Source: Trissonchulus latispiculum
Lineage: Eukaryota; Nematoda; Enoplea; Enoplida; Ironidae
Length of the DNA: 64,000 nucleotides
Assembly (NCBI GenBank): GCA_030248195.1
Contig: JASAND010020115.1
Location: 46,762-110,761, forward strand
Direction of reading: 5' to 3'
Part shown: positions 1 to 11,400 of the stretch, one piece after another
Layout: the number at the start of each line of letters is the position of its first letter
Numbering within the stretch: the first letter of the stretch is position 1
The notes under the pieces: generated by a model
Databases searched by the model: none
What the model was told of the DNA's origin: nothing
The model's input: the letters and a program-made list of their open reading frames with translations, nothing else
Translations under genes and position numbers: made by a program

Positions 1-240
1 AACTCAGGAGGAAGAGGGGACTGTACCAGTTTCATCGGAAATATTAGTGCGGGCGTGGGTAAATTTTGGACATTTGGTGGTCGACCCCCAAATTGTGATG
101 GGGAGGGGAGTACCTCTTCCCCCCGAACTCCCCCAAAATTCGGATCTCAGGAAATCCAAAATTTCTGTATTTCAACTCTTTTTTTCGTGAAAACAACTAA
201 CTGGGCTTATTCTGCTAAAAACGGCTGGGGGGCTACCCGG

Positions 241-1045
241 CAGTAGCGGCGCCAGGATTTTTTGAAGGGGGGGCCCGACCCAACCATCCGGCGACCTTTT
301 TTTGGGAAATCCAAACATTTTTGCCAAAGTTTGGCAAATTTTATATACCTTCATTTCCCAAAAAATCTCAAATTTTAGCAAAAATTTTTCGATTTTTAGC
401 AAAAATTTTTCAAATTTTTAGCAAAAATTTGCCGATTTTTAAAAAATTCTTAAAAACACTCAGATAATGCATATAAACAGCTGAAAAATTTATCAAGGGG
501 GGCCCGACACCCGAAAGGGAGGGAGGGGCCCAAATCGCAAAGGGGGGGGCCCGGGGCCCCCGGGCCCCCCTGGCGCCGCCACTATAGGTGTGTTGGGGGG
601 GGGTGGGGGAGAGACCCCTCCCCCCAAATGGAGGGGTGGCCAACTCCCCCCTAAAAATTTTTTCCTACCCCTCCCCCCAAATCGATTTTTTCCGACCCCT
701 CCCCCTAAAAATTTTCAAACCCCTACCTAAATTTTTGAAAATTTTTTGCTAAAAATTCGAAATGTTTCCAAAAAATTCCAAAAATTAGCGAAACATTGCT
801 AGAACTCGCTTAATTAAGCTAAAAATCGTTAAAAATAGCTGTAAATTGAGAAAATTTTTTAACGAAAACCCGAGTTTTTTAGAATTTTTTCACCGACCCC
901 CCCCCTAGAAAATTTTTCTTATCCCTCCCCCCAAATCGACTTTTCGCGACCCCCCCTCCCCCTTTTTTCGCCAAACCCCCCTCCCTACTTTTTTCTAAAC
1001 CCCCACCCCCACTTTTTTCGCCAGCCACACCTATGGCCGCCACTG
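241..1045. mobile_element. hAT-like MITE, interrupted by a second element
   Basis: The ends are inverted repeats (CAGTAGCGGCGCCAGG at the left; CCTGGCGCCGCCACTG at the right once the insertion is removed). The element is flanked by a perfect 8-bp duplication, CTACCCGG, at 233-240 and 1046-1053. An 8-bp duplication with CAG...CTG ends is the signature of hAT elements. Without the nested insert it is about 344 bp. It contains only G/C runs and AT-rich filler and no coding capacity, so it is non-autonomous. Confidence 0.8.
583..1035. mobile_element. hAT-like MITE nested in the end of the previous one
   Basis: Terminal repeats TATAGGTGTG and CACACCTATG bound a 453-bp unit flanked by the 8-bp duplication GCCGCCAC at 575-582 and 1036-1043. 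The duplicated target is part of the outer element's right terminal repeat, so this insertion is the younger. The interior is runs of C separated by AAATTTT-type stretches. A truncated relative ends with CACACCTATGG near 40153. Confidence 0.75.
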
Positions 1046-2053
1046 CTACCCGGTAATCTTACACTTACTTTAAGGGGTAAAAAGGTTTTTGATGGCAAGA
1101 ATTCGACCGAAGTTTGCGAAAATGTGTAGCCAGGGGGAAAACCCACTTTTTCGGATTTTGGCTGGAACTTTTTTGTTGTAAGGGCTAACTGAGAACTCTA
1201 TATACCTTCGTACTTGGCGTATATACTTAGAACTTTCTTTTAAGCCCATTTGCACTTCTCTAGGTTGTACCGTTAGGCCGGTATAATGCAAAAAGTAGCG
1301 GGGGAAAAACCCAATGGGAAAAACCCAAATGGGGGTAAAATAAACCCACCCTTCACAGGTCCTAACAATTGTCGTAGCGCGATTCTGACACTTCCTGTGT
1401 AGAATCCAACTCTTTTTTAGTTAGTATGGATCAAAAAACCCGACCTAGATCCCATGTGCCATTGAAAATGCAGCATCAAATGGACAGGTTTCATAAAAGT
1501 TTAACACACACACACATATATATAAATATATATATGTATATATATACACACACATATATTATATATTATATATATATATATATATACAAATCATAGAGCA
1601 CTTTTTGAAAAATACTAAAAACGATGTAATTTGATAAAACTTATTATTCTAACGTGTAGAGAATGGTTTTTTTACGAACAATTGGCTATTAAAAGCCACA
1701 GTTAGACCTCTGCTGGGTCATCCAGCTCCAGCAGCGAAATTGCACTTTTAGCGTTTTTTGCCTCTAGCTACCCAAGTATTTTGTCCAAATCTGACAGCAC
1801 AGGGTGACGCTGACGCAGCGTCCTCGATAATATCGTACTGTAGTCCCGAATTGTTTCCCTGTTGAGTTGTTGTTGTTTCAGTGTTTTTTCGCGTATTTCT
1901 TTGTCCCAGAGTACTTTTTGGCCGCTTTAGCTGAGCCGAACAGCCGATCCGCCGAAATGAGGTTTTTACCGGCTAGCACAGAATTGCTAAGTCCAAATGC
2001 AATTTTGAGCTGTTCACGTGAAAGAACTCATTAAACTTACTATGTGGATGACT
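1046..2053. other. Intergenic, no gene seen; TA/CA microsatellite
   Basis: No coding exon is recognisable. Positions 1501-1586 are a mixed (CA)n/(TA)n microsatellite. The rest is AT-rich with no terminal repeats I could pair. Confidence 0.6.
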
Positions 2054-2733
2054 CAGGGTTTTTTGGTCCCGGACAAGTGTGCATTTTTTGTGCATTTTTA
2101 AAAAATAGTGTGCATTTTGGAAAAAATGTGTGCATTTTTAAAAATTGCTTATTTTGAACTATAACGTACATATTTGGCCGTAAATTTGTATTCTACCTAT
2201 TTTTGGCTTTAACTGGACTCCCACACTTTATATATATAGTTGATGTTTTAATCATGATTTTAGATCTTAACTGGTTAGCACACGTGTATACTGATATTTA
2301 CGCAAATGCATAACTAACAAATTAACGTATATACATGTATATTAATGTATAGGTGTCGGGTTTTGGCATCTGCAATGCAGTGAACCTATTAACTATATAT
2401 ACATATACATATAGCAAAAATATTTCAATAATTAATTAGTGGCTTTAGTATGAATCAATAATAATTAGTGGCTGAAGAATAAAACAAAGTAAGGTCGTTG
2501 CGGCCATGCCATGACCGAAAAATAGTAAGGGAAGCGGGGGTCTGGGGGCGGCAGCCCCCAGCTAAAAGCTAGAGCTTTTTTAATATTTTAAGCACTTTGG
2601 AAATTTTTTAGAGCATTTTGTGGTTAGCGGAAGCAAAATTTGACTGTGCATTTATGTATGCATTTTTAAATTTGAGTGTGCATTTTGGAAAAAAAGTGTG
2701 CATATGCACAATAAAATGCACAAAAAACCCCTG
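2054..2733. mobile_element. hAT-like MITE with CAGGGTTTTTTG ends
   Basis: Inverted ends CAGGGTTTTTTG and CAAAAAACCCCTG bound 680 bp flanked by a perfect 8-bp duplication, GGATGACT (2046-2053 and 2734-2741). Just inside both ends are several copies of a TGTGCATTTT word, in opposite senses at the two ends. Near 2534-2560 sits the hairpin CTGGGGGCGGCAGCCCCCAG, also found in unrelated elements of this window. No ORF. Confidence 0.85.
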
Positions 2734-2741
2734 GGATGACT

Positions 2742-4284
2742 TTTGAGCAACTAAGAACCATTTTTGGGAGTTTGGCAGCAAAAGCAAAAATTGGTTTTTC
2801 CCACCCCTTGGTTTTCCCCATTTTGTAAAAATTCTGCTGGCAGCTTGCCAAGCGTATCAGGAAGGCGAGACCGACATTTTTGGAAAGAGCACATGTTGTT
2901 CTCATAGAAACTATTAAAAGTTATTATCTATATAACTGCTATGGAAAATTTTCTACAGGCCTTCAAAAATAGGCAAATTTTGAATTTTTGGAGGGTCGAA
3001 AATTTCAAGATTTTCAAAACGCCATAAAATATACAAAAGCGGTCCGATTTTGCTCAAATTTCGTGTGGGTGGTGGGATGGGCCCTGTCAACTTGCACGCA
3101 AAGTTTGAGCCCACTCGCTCATCCTCATCGTCCAAACGAGAGGGGGTTGGTTTTTCCCTACCACTTGCGGGTTGGTTTTTCCCCCCGACCTCTATAAATG
3201 TAAGGCGGGAGGGATCCTGGATCCGCCAGTGCCTGCATGAACATAATCCGTTTTAGTCTAAGTCTTTCCAGTAGTTCAGGGTTGCCCGGCAAATTTTGTC
3301 AAAAATTTTGGACGGACCAAAATTTTCAAAAATTTCAAAGTCTCAAAAAATTGGTAGGAAGAAGCGGAGGCTACAATAATCACCCTCCTGGGTAGTTTTG
3401 AACGCTCTTCAAGATTAAAATATTAATTATATTAATATTAATATTAGGCTATTAAAATCCTATCATAGGGATCGCGGTAGCCTGTGGAACATCCTGTCAT
3501 CCACCCTAAAACTACCCTGTCTCGTCTTGCTGACATTGCGTGAGTGATATATAACCGAAATTCGCAACCACTTGCCTTCAGAATACTAATAATGCCAATA
3601 TGAGTCTATTTGGCATGCACTCATATTGGTGCGTGTACAAACTTGTCTTCTGCACTTTCCAACCTCACCAAACTCATATTAGCATTTTTCACCAGACTCA
3701 TATTAGCATTTTACATGATTGTCTTATTCTTAATTTACAACCGACAATATTTAGCAATTTACATGTTCCATGTTGACTCATATTCCTTTCTTTGCTCTTT
3801 AGGAGCATTTTTATTTCTTGTATACATGTAGCTCATAAGCCCACACTGGGCGTGGGTTTTATCCCGCAATATGCGAGTGGGTTTTCCCTCTTGACCATAC
3901 CTCTCCTCCCCGAAATCACCAGCTCACGGGATTTTTGCTTCACCTACCCCGGAATTTTGTGTGGGCTCCGAAATTCTCGTCTAAAGCAAAACAGGCAAAT
4001 TTTCCGGCTTCGCACAATTTGGAATTATATTTGTATATATATAAAAACTGATTAGAGTAAGTGCAAGCAATTTTGAGAACTTTCGCGTTTTATACATGCA
4101 AATCGCCAAAAATACCCGATTTTGACTCATTGCGAAACATTCGTTCCTCCGGGGTCGGGGATGCCCCTCCCCCCCCAAATGCTAAGAAATGCCTGGGGGG
4201 CCCGGATCGGTGGAAACTGAAGTTGAGGAAACATTTCGAAAGAATTCCGGCGTTGTCTGACATTGACAATTTTATGGCGTTTGT
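2742..4284. other. Intergenic, no gene seen
   Basis: Several short open frames occur here, but none has domain character, flanking splice sites or biased composition. G-rich GGGTTTTTCC patches near 3150-3180 and 3850-3890 look like old repeat debris. The word GGAGCATTTTTATTTCTTGT at 3801-3820 matches the terminus of the foldback at 47899-48707 with one mismatch and may be a remnant of that family. Confidence 0.5.
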
Positions 4285-4292
4285 AAAGCTAC

Positions 4293-5327
4293 TAGGGATC
4301 GACCGGATCCAAAATTTTGCCGGATCCGGACCCGGATCCGGATCCGGATCTAGTCATCAAAATACATACAAATTTTTAAAATTTTGTTCTTTGATTTTGT
4401 TAATGATTATGGGGTTTTTCTATGGTTTTAGTAGTGCTTCATTGCAGGTAGTGAATTAATTTAATAAATTTCAGCAGTTTCGCTGTGTTTGATTCTGCAA
4501 ATGAGTTAACAAACATTTAGCCTGAAAGAAACAATTTTCACTAAGTATCTAAAGAATTTTTGAAACGTGTGGGCCGCAGCCGCAGACATGGGACAGTTTA
4601 TATACAATCAAAGTTTTTCAAACAAAATCTGCAGAATTAGTAGATTAACATTACATTAACTTCTTACATGGGCCTGAGAAAAACTTAAACATAAAACCTA
4701 TATATATACTTGAACATTTTAAAAATTTCACTGAAGTTAAACTTTTTGAGTTTAGAAGACGGTTAGGCTTACTTGTCTAATAATTTTGCAATACATAAGA
4801 AATGGTTAAACGCTGTAAGTAGACATAAAATTTTGCTACTACCGAGAAACCAATTTTTGTTAAAAGCATCTCTTAAAAATTCAGAAAAGCACAAGTTAAT
4901 TGGGAAAACCCAACACGCCAAGGAGTCTTATAATTGCAAACTTTGTTAAATTTTTGTCTGTAGATGTCTTAAAATAACAACTCATGGCGACCTATTTAAC
5001 ACTAATTTATTTAAAAATTACATAATTATGGAAAATATGTAGAAATTCATTTGGCATGACTTGGGCAAAAAAATTAGTTAACAAAATATCAAAGTCTACT
5101 TATTCGAGCTCAGTTGAATATTAAGATTCATGGGGGGTCTGGGGGCGGTAGCCCCCAGTAAAAGCCACACTCTTAGCACGAAAAATCGCTTCTAGAAATT
5201 AATTTAGACCACTCCAGGCATTTACAATTTGAGTTTCAGTAATAAATTTCCTTTGGTTTGTTAACTGCAAAAAAGATCCGGATCCGGATGGTTTTTCTGC
5301 CGGATCCGGATATCCGGTCGATCCCTA
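4293..5327. mobile_element. hAT-like element with CCGGAT arrays, copy 1
   Basis: Ends TAGGGATCGACCGGATCC and ATCCGGTCGATCCCTA are inverted repeats, flanked by a perfect 8-bp duplication, AAAGCTAC (4285-4292 and 5328-5335). Just inside both ends are tandem CCGGAT words that form overlapping GGATCC palindromes. The interior is AT-rich, has the CTGGGGGC...GCCCCCAG hairpin near 5133 and no transposase. It aligns with the element at 7174-9862 but is shorter by internal deletion. It ends 99 bp upstream of the SR gene's start codon, so it lies in the promoter or 5' UTR. Confidence 0.9.
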
Positions 5328-5426
5328 AAAGCTACATATTAGTTTTGTTTCAGATAATACTCTTCTATTGCAGATTATTTTCCAATTGCTTTCCATAATC
5401 TCTGTCTGTACAATTGAGAAGTCAGC

Positions 5427-8400
5427 ATGGGCGACGTTGCTCGAAGATCCCAGATTTTCATTGGTCGACTGAGTCGAGACACTCGGACGGAGGAATTGCA
5501 GCGGATATTTTCGCGTTATGGACGTCTGACTCGGTGCGACATGAAGCTTGGAAGTAAGTGTTGATAATTTTTGTGCTCTTTGGCTCAAGCCGCATCAGGG
5601 TTGGTCGAGACCGAGACCAGTTTCATAAAAGTTGTCGAGTCCGCGAGTCGTCGAGTAGTCATTTACTCGGATTACATTGTTTCTTTGGAATTGAAAACTA
5701 AACAGCAGTCACTGAAGTTTAATTTCTGGTCGGTGTAATTAGTAGGACAATGTAAAATATGTAGTTCCACGGTAGAAATATTAAGCTTTTAAAATTTTCT
5801 AAAAATTTGTCGAGTAAAATTTTTACATTGAAAAGTTCTCGAGTCAAATTTGACTAGAGAACTCGACTCGAGAACTAACAGCTATTTTTCAACAGTACTC
5901 GCGTTTCAGGATCACAAGTCACCGACATTTCGAGCGTAAATCAGGTACTCGACTCGACGACTAGACAAAGTTTTATGAAACTGGCCCCAGGGTACCGAGA
6001 CCGAGACTGGCCAAGTCTCGGATTTTGGGCGAGACCGAAACCTAGACTAGCACTTTCAAGCTTAAACTTAATTTCTTCCAGTTTTTAAGGCTTAGGCCCA
6101 GTGTTTGGGGCTTTAACACATAAAACATGCGGTTGCAAGGTGTTCGTCTACAGAACTTACGGTCCTAGGTTCGAACCCCGCTGCTCCAATGCTTTCGCAA
6201 ATCCCCTTGAGCAAGGGACTAAGCACTTATCGGTTCGCCGTGGGCTCCAGCCAACCCAGCTGTCTATCCTTAACTGGTCGGTAAATGGGTACCACTGCGG
6301 TGGGAAGGTAACAGGAGTCTGTTCTGGCGTAATGCCTGATGAAGGGCTGCCCCCCCCTCCACAGATGTACGTAGTCAACATTAGAGTTGTCGCTCCTGGT
6401 TTCGGGCTGTGAATCCGGAGATAAGCACCGGCACCCTATAACATTCTGTAGGTTGGAGTTCTCTCCAGGTGTCACTTTACCTTTACCTGTAAAAAACCCT
6501 GCTTATAAGCATAAGCCCCCTCACGTAAAACATGTTCGCTTTAACTAACTGTCTAGCTTTTACGTATGCCTTGTTCAAATTTTAGGTTATGGTCTGGCAT
6601 ATGCGTTTGTGGACTTCGAAGACATTCGAGATGCGGAGGTAAAGATTTTTATACTTAATTTTGAATATATATAAATGCTTGCTTTTAGTTGTCAGTAGAG
6701 TACATATTAGGCAGTATATGCCCACAAGAATATTCTCGCTGACCAAAGTCTTGCAGTTTTGCCGTGGTTCAGTTTCAGCACACTATAAATTTATCTTAGA
6801 TGGTCGGATTCGTTTGCTTCCCCCATCGCGTCATTTCCCCGTAATAATTCTGAACCTGGATTTAATTGTCACTGTTGTGGGGGATGGGCAGCCTTACAAA
6901 AATCAATATACGTACGTATATATTTTATTCTTCCTGCAAGATGCGGACACCTACGCTTTTGGGTACAGAAAGAAATTTTAGAACAATTTTAGGTGAAATT
7001 TGGAAAAATTATATACGTATATATAAGACCCGCGGAGCCGCGCCCCTTTTTGGGTGGAACCCCCCCCGCATTTTGAAATCCGAGAATATTGTTTAGATTT
7101 TGTACACCTGATACGTTTATAAGTTGCAGTATTCCCTGCGATTGTTTAATTGTTTAAAGAGGTGTGTATATACTAGGGATCGACCGGATCCAAAATTTTG
7201 CCGGATCCGGATCCAGTTTGGATCCGGCCGGATCCGGATCCGGATCTAGTCATCAGAATACATGCAAATTTTTAAAACTTTGTTCTTTGATTTTGTTAAT
7301 GTTTATCGGTTTTTTGTGGATCTGGTAATGTTTTAATGCTGATAGTGAATTTATTTAATACGTTTCAACAGTTTCTCTTTGTTTGAATGCTGCAAATGAC
7401 TTAAACATTTAGCTTGAAACAAACAATTTTCGCTAAGTAAGTATATAACGAATTTTTGAAATGTATGAATATGCCGCAGCCGCAAACATGGAACAGTTTA
7501 CAATCAAAGTTTTTCAAAAAAATCAGCTTAAGTAGATTAACATTAACATTAACTTTTACATGGAGCTTAAGAAAAATAAAACCAATGTTGGTGCTGAAAA
7601 TAGTTATTTACGAATAAATAATTCAAGTTATAGTTTTATTAGCAACCTGGATTTTCAATTTAAAAAACGTTTTGATCCAGTTAATTCGATTATGTTGTCG
7701 CAAACCGGCAGTTAAATTCTTTGTAGCAGCGGCTGAACTAGCAAGACTCACCGCAACCGATGCGAAAACAAACTCCGAATTTTCGTTTTAATTAAATATA
7801 TATTAGAAACGAAATCGTTAGGATGAAAGTAGTCAGCACGGCTCATTTACGTATATATGCTTGTATTTATCTATTTATGTATTCAGTATATTTGTGAAAC
7901 GGCAGTACATGCTCATAAAATTCTTTAAATTTGCTGATCTATTTTACTTGGAACCATCTTAAAAATTCCACTAAAGTTAAATTTTTTGAGTTTACAAATC
8001 AGTTAAACTTACTTGTCTAATAATTTTGCAATATATATATATAAGTATGAGAATAGGAAAATATCAAAACGTGGACACCCAGAAATCTAACCAACCTTAA
8101 TCACGCGACCGGTTTCGGAACCGACGTGGTCCCTTCATCAGGCGACTCCTGGCTATCACTCGCTGCAAACGTTCCTGAGGGGCTATTGGATTCCGTATTC
8201 GAATGGGAGGGCAGGCTAAAAATTCGGGGGACAGGGGGGCACGTTGGACACTTCCGGGAGGAAGGGGGACCTGGGAAGGCCGGGGGGCGCTCCTGTGTTC
8301 AGTAGAATGGATGCTAACAATGTCAGACTCGGAAGGTGGGGACTTGTTGAAACGAAGGATATGTTCCCAATTTAAATTGAGAGGATAGTCCGTACAAAGT

Positions 8401-11400
8401 TGGCTAATCCACCGTTTTTCTTTCTTCTTTCTGATGTTTTCATCTGTTGCACCGTCGATCACAGACACCAATAAATCAGTTAAATCGTGACAATGATCTC
8501 TGAAATCACAAGAGAGCGGTTTGTTAGTGACTGATCTCTATATTTGTAATGTATGTAATGTATGTAATTTCGCCACATCAGGTTCAGAACAGATGCGGCA
8601 AATTCTGAGAGCCTGGCTATATGCTATCGGCAGCTTGTGCTGTGCCGGATGACAGGACCCAAAATGCAGGTATTGCCTGGTGTCGGTAGGCTTAATATAG
8701 AGATCAGTCACTAACAAACCGCTCTCTTGTGATTTCAGAGATCATTGTCACGATTTAACTGATTTATTGGTGTCTGTGATCGACGGTGCAACAGATGAAA
8801 ACATCAGAAAGAAGAAAGGAAAACGGTGGATTAGCCAACTTTGTACGGACTATCCTCTCAATTTAAATTGGGAACATATCCTTCGTTTCAACAAGTCCCC
8901 ACCTTCCGAGTCTGACATTGTTAGCATCCATTCTACTGAACACAGGAGCGCCCCCCGGCCTTCCCAGGTCCCCCTTCCTCCCGGAAGTGTCCAACGTGCC
9001 CCCCTGTCCCCCGAATTTTTAGCCTGCCCTCCCATTCGAATACGGAATCCAATAGCCCCTCAGGAACGTTTGCAGCGAGTGATAGCCAGGAGTCGCCTGA
9101 TGAAGGGACCACGTCGGTTCCGAAACCGGTCGCGTGATTAAGGTTGGTTAGATTTCTGGGTGTCCACGTTTTGATATTTTCCTATTCTCATTGATATCTA
9201 TGCATCCCCCGTGGATCCGTGGACTGGTGTCTGTTTTGACTCTTTATTATTCTGATATATATAAGTATGGTTAAACGCAGTAAGGTAGAGTTAAGATTTT
9301 GCTACTACCGAGAATTTGAAGGAAACCATTTTCTTAAAAGGATCACTTGAAAATTCAGAAAAGCACAACTTAAAATGTAGAAAACCCAACACGTCAAGGA
9401 GTCTGAAAATGGCAAATTTGTTAAATTTTTGTCTATAGATGTAGGAAAATAACCATACGCATGGACACCTATTTAACAGTAATTTATAAAAAAACATATA
9501 TATAATTATATGTATATACATATACGTAATTATGGTTAAATTAAAAAATCCATTTAACCTGACATACATAAAAATTAGTTAACAAAATATCAACGTCTAC
9601 TGATTCGGGTTCAGTTGAATATTAAGGTACACGGGGGTCTTGGGGCGGCAGCCCCCAGTAAAAGCCACACTCTTAACACAAAAATTCGCTTCTACAAATT
9701 AATTTTGAGCGCTCCAGGCATTGATATTTTAGTTTCAGTAAAATTTCCTTTGGTTCGTTAACTGAAAAAAAAGATCCGGATCCGGATGGTTTTTCTGCCG
9801 GATCCGGATCCGGACCTGCAATATCCGGCAGGATCCGGATCCGGATATCCGGTCGATCCCTAGTATATACCTAATAATGTTTCATGTATATATATATATA
9901 TATAAATCAGTTTATGCCTTTATTTTTGCTGTATCCCAGTTTGTTTTTCGCCATTCATAATCATCAGAGGTCAATGCTTTGTGCCTCTGTGTCTCACTGC
10001 TGTTATCTGAATCTCTACTCAAAAGCTCTACTACAATGTGTTAAATCATTGCTCTAAATCCACTACAATATTGCTTGTATCTGTGTGTCGGATCGGAACC
10101 TGGGTCAGAGTTTTACATAAGTCTGAAGGAAGTTTATGCTAATCCTCCAAATCACACGATGTGTGCTGCTCTCTCGCTCTCGCTTTCTCGCTCTCTAAGC
10201 CTTCCACCTACCCGCGAATCTTTGCTCGGCTAAATCCAAGACGTGCTCTAATGCTTTCTTAATGCTCACCACCTTTCCGATCAGTGTATCTCTGTCTCAA
10301 ACGTCATTGCTTTTTCTTTTCAGTCAGTCAGTGGTAAGCAGTTGTTCTAAAGTTTGTCAGCAGTCTTCTTTGAATGAAGTCTGTTTGACACGGGGAAATT
10401 TTTTGAATTTTTTCAATTTTTATTATTGTTTTTGGAAATGACTTGCGTACTTCTTTCCTTCTTATTGGTTTTCCTATCCTTTGAGTTAGTATAATATGGT
10501 TTTTGCCTACTGTCTATTACAGTAAAAAGCTTGGATTATAATGGGAGCCAAATTGTATATTTGGCAAAGAGTAGTGTCCATTGACTAGAAGTTTAGCGAC
10601 AAAAGTGTTACATATATACTCTTAAATTTAGTTTATTGAAACTGTCTGTTAATCACTGTCAGTCAGTATATACTCGATTGGTCATAATTTTTGAGTCTTA
10701 CTTTTTTCAGGACGCAGTTCGCTACGAGGATGGACGCGACCTCCACGGGCATCGTATTGTGGTTGAGTGGGCCAAGGGACCCAACTATCATTCCTATCGT
10801 GATGCTAATGTACGTGTTACTTTTTTGTTGATTTTTGTGGGGGGGTCTGGCTTTTCCTGGGCCAAAATTTCTGGGGGGGGCGGGACGTTTAAAATTTTGA
10901 AATAAGGGTAAATTAGGTGGGATGAAATGTTTCTGGAAGGGGGGGCGCTAAAGCTAGTAAAACGAAATCACTATTCTAATTCTGTCTCTGATCTATGATG
11001 TTGATCTACACAAACAAGCATATGTCTGAGGATTGTTCTCCGTGCTGATTCCTTTTCACTAAACACTGAGATCAGAGTAGAGTTATTAGTTGGTGTTTTT
11101 CCTTTTTTTCAATTTTTCCTGGGATTTTGACATTATTTGGGTGGCTGTAACCCAAATAATAAGTACAAAGAAATTGTCAGTAGCCACTCAAGAGTGTAGG
11201 ACACACCAATACTGGTTCTTTCCATTTTTGTTTATTTTATTTTTAGTTTTTTTATTTATTTCAGCGTATTGTGTGCGACTACTGCGGGCGTACTGGTCAC
11301 TATTATCGCGAGTGTCGCAAGTATCTGGAACGACGTCGCAATTCGGACAGACGGTAAGAATCCTTCTGCAATATGCATCCTTTATGGCATTGATTATCTG

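Larger units (their letters stand above)
8050..9254. mobile_element. Penelope-like 3' end present as an inverted pair
   Basis: Two nearly identical arms (about 8048-8544 and 8694-9190) in opposite orientation are separated by about 150 bp and followed by a 64-bp tail. The insertion is flanked by a 15-bp duplication, ATATATATAAGTATG (8035-8049 and 9255-9269), which places it inside the hAT copy. Each arm carries the same 124-codon frame (see separate entries). Penelope-like elements often carry inverted or tandem terminal copies and give variable-length duplications, which fits; the family assignment rests on one short motif. Confidence 0.6.
7174..9862. mobile_element. hAT-like element with CCGGAT arrays, copy 2
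   Basis: It has the same TAGGGATCGACCGGATCC terminal repeats as the copy at 4293, flanked by a perfect 8-bp duplication, GTATATAC (7166-7173 and 9863-9870). CCGGAT arrays lie at both ends and the CTGGGGGC-type hairpin near 9632. A 1.2 kb foreign insert splits it; without the insert it is about 1.5 kb. It lies in intron 2 of the SR gene and accounts for most of that intron's length. No transposase is visible. Confidence 0.9.

Noticed and set aside
4061..4459. 132-codon frame before the SR gene
   Set aside because: It runs into the hAT element's CCGGAT array and has no domain; chance frame.
6101..6475. 103- and 82-codon frames on both strands
   Set aside because: They coincide with the tRNA-derived SINE.
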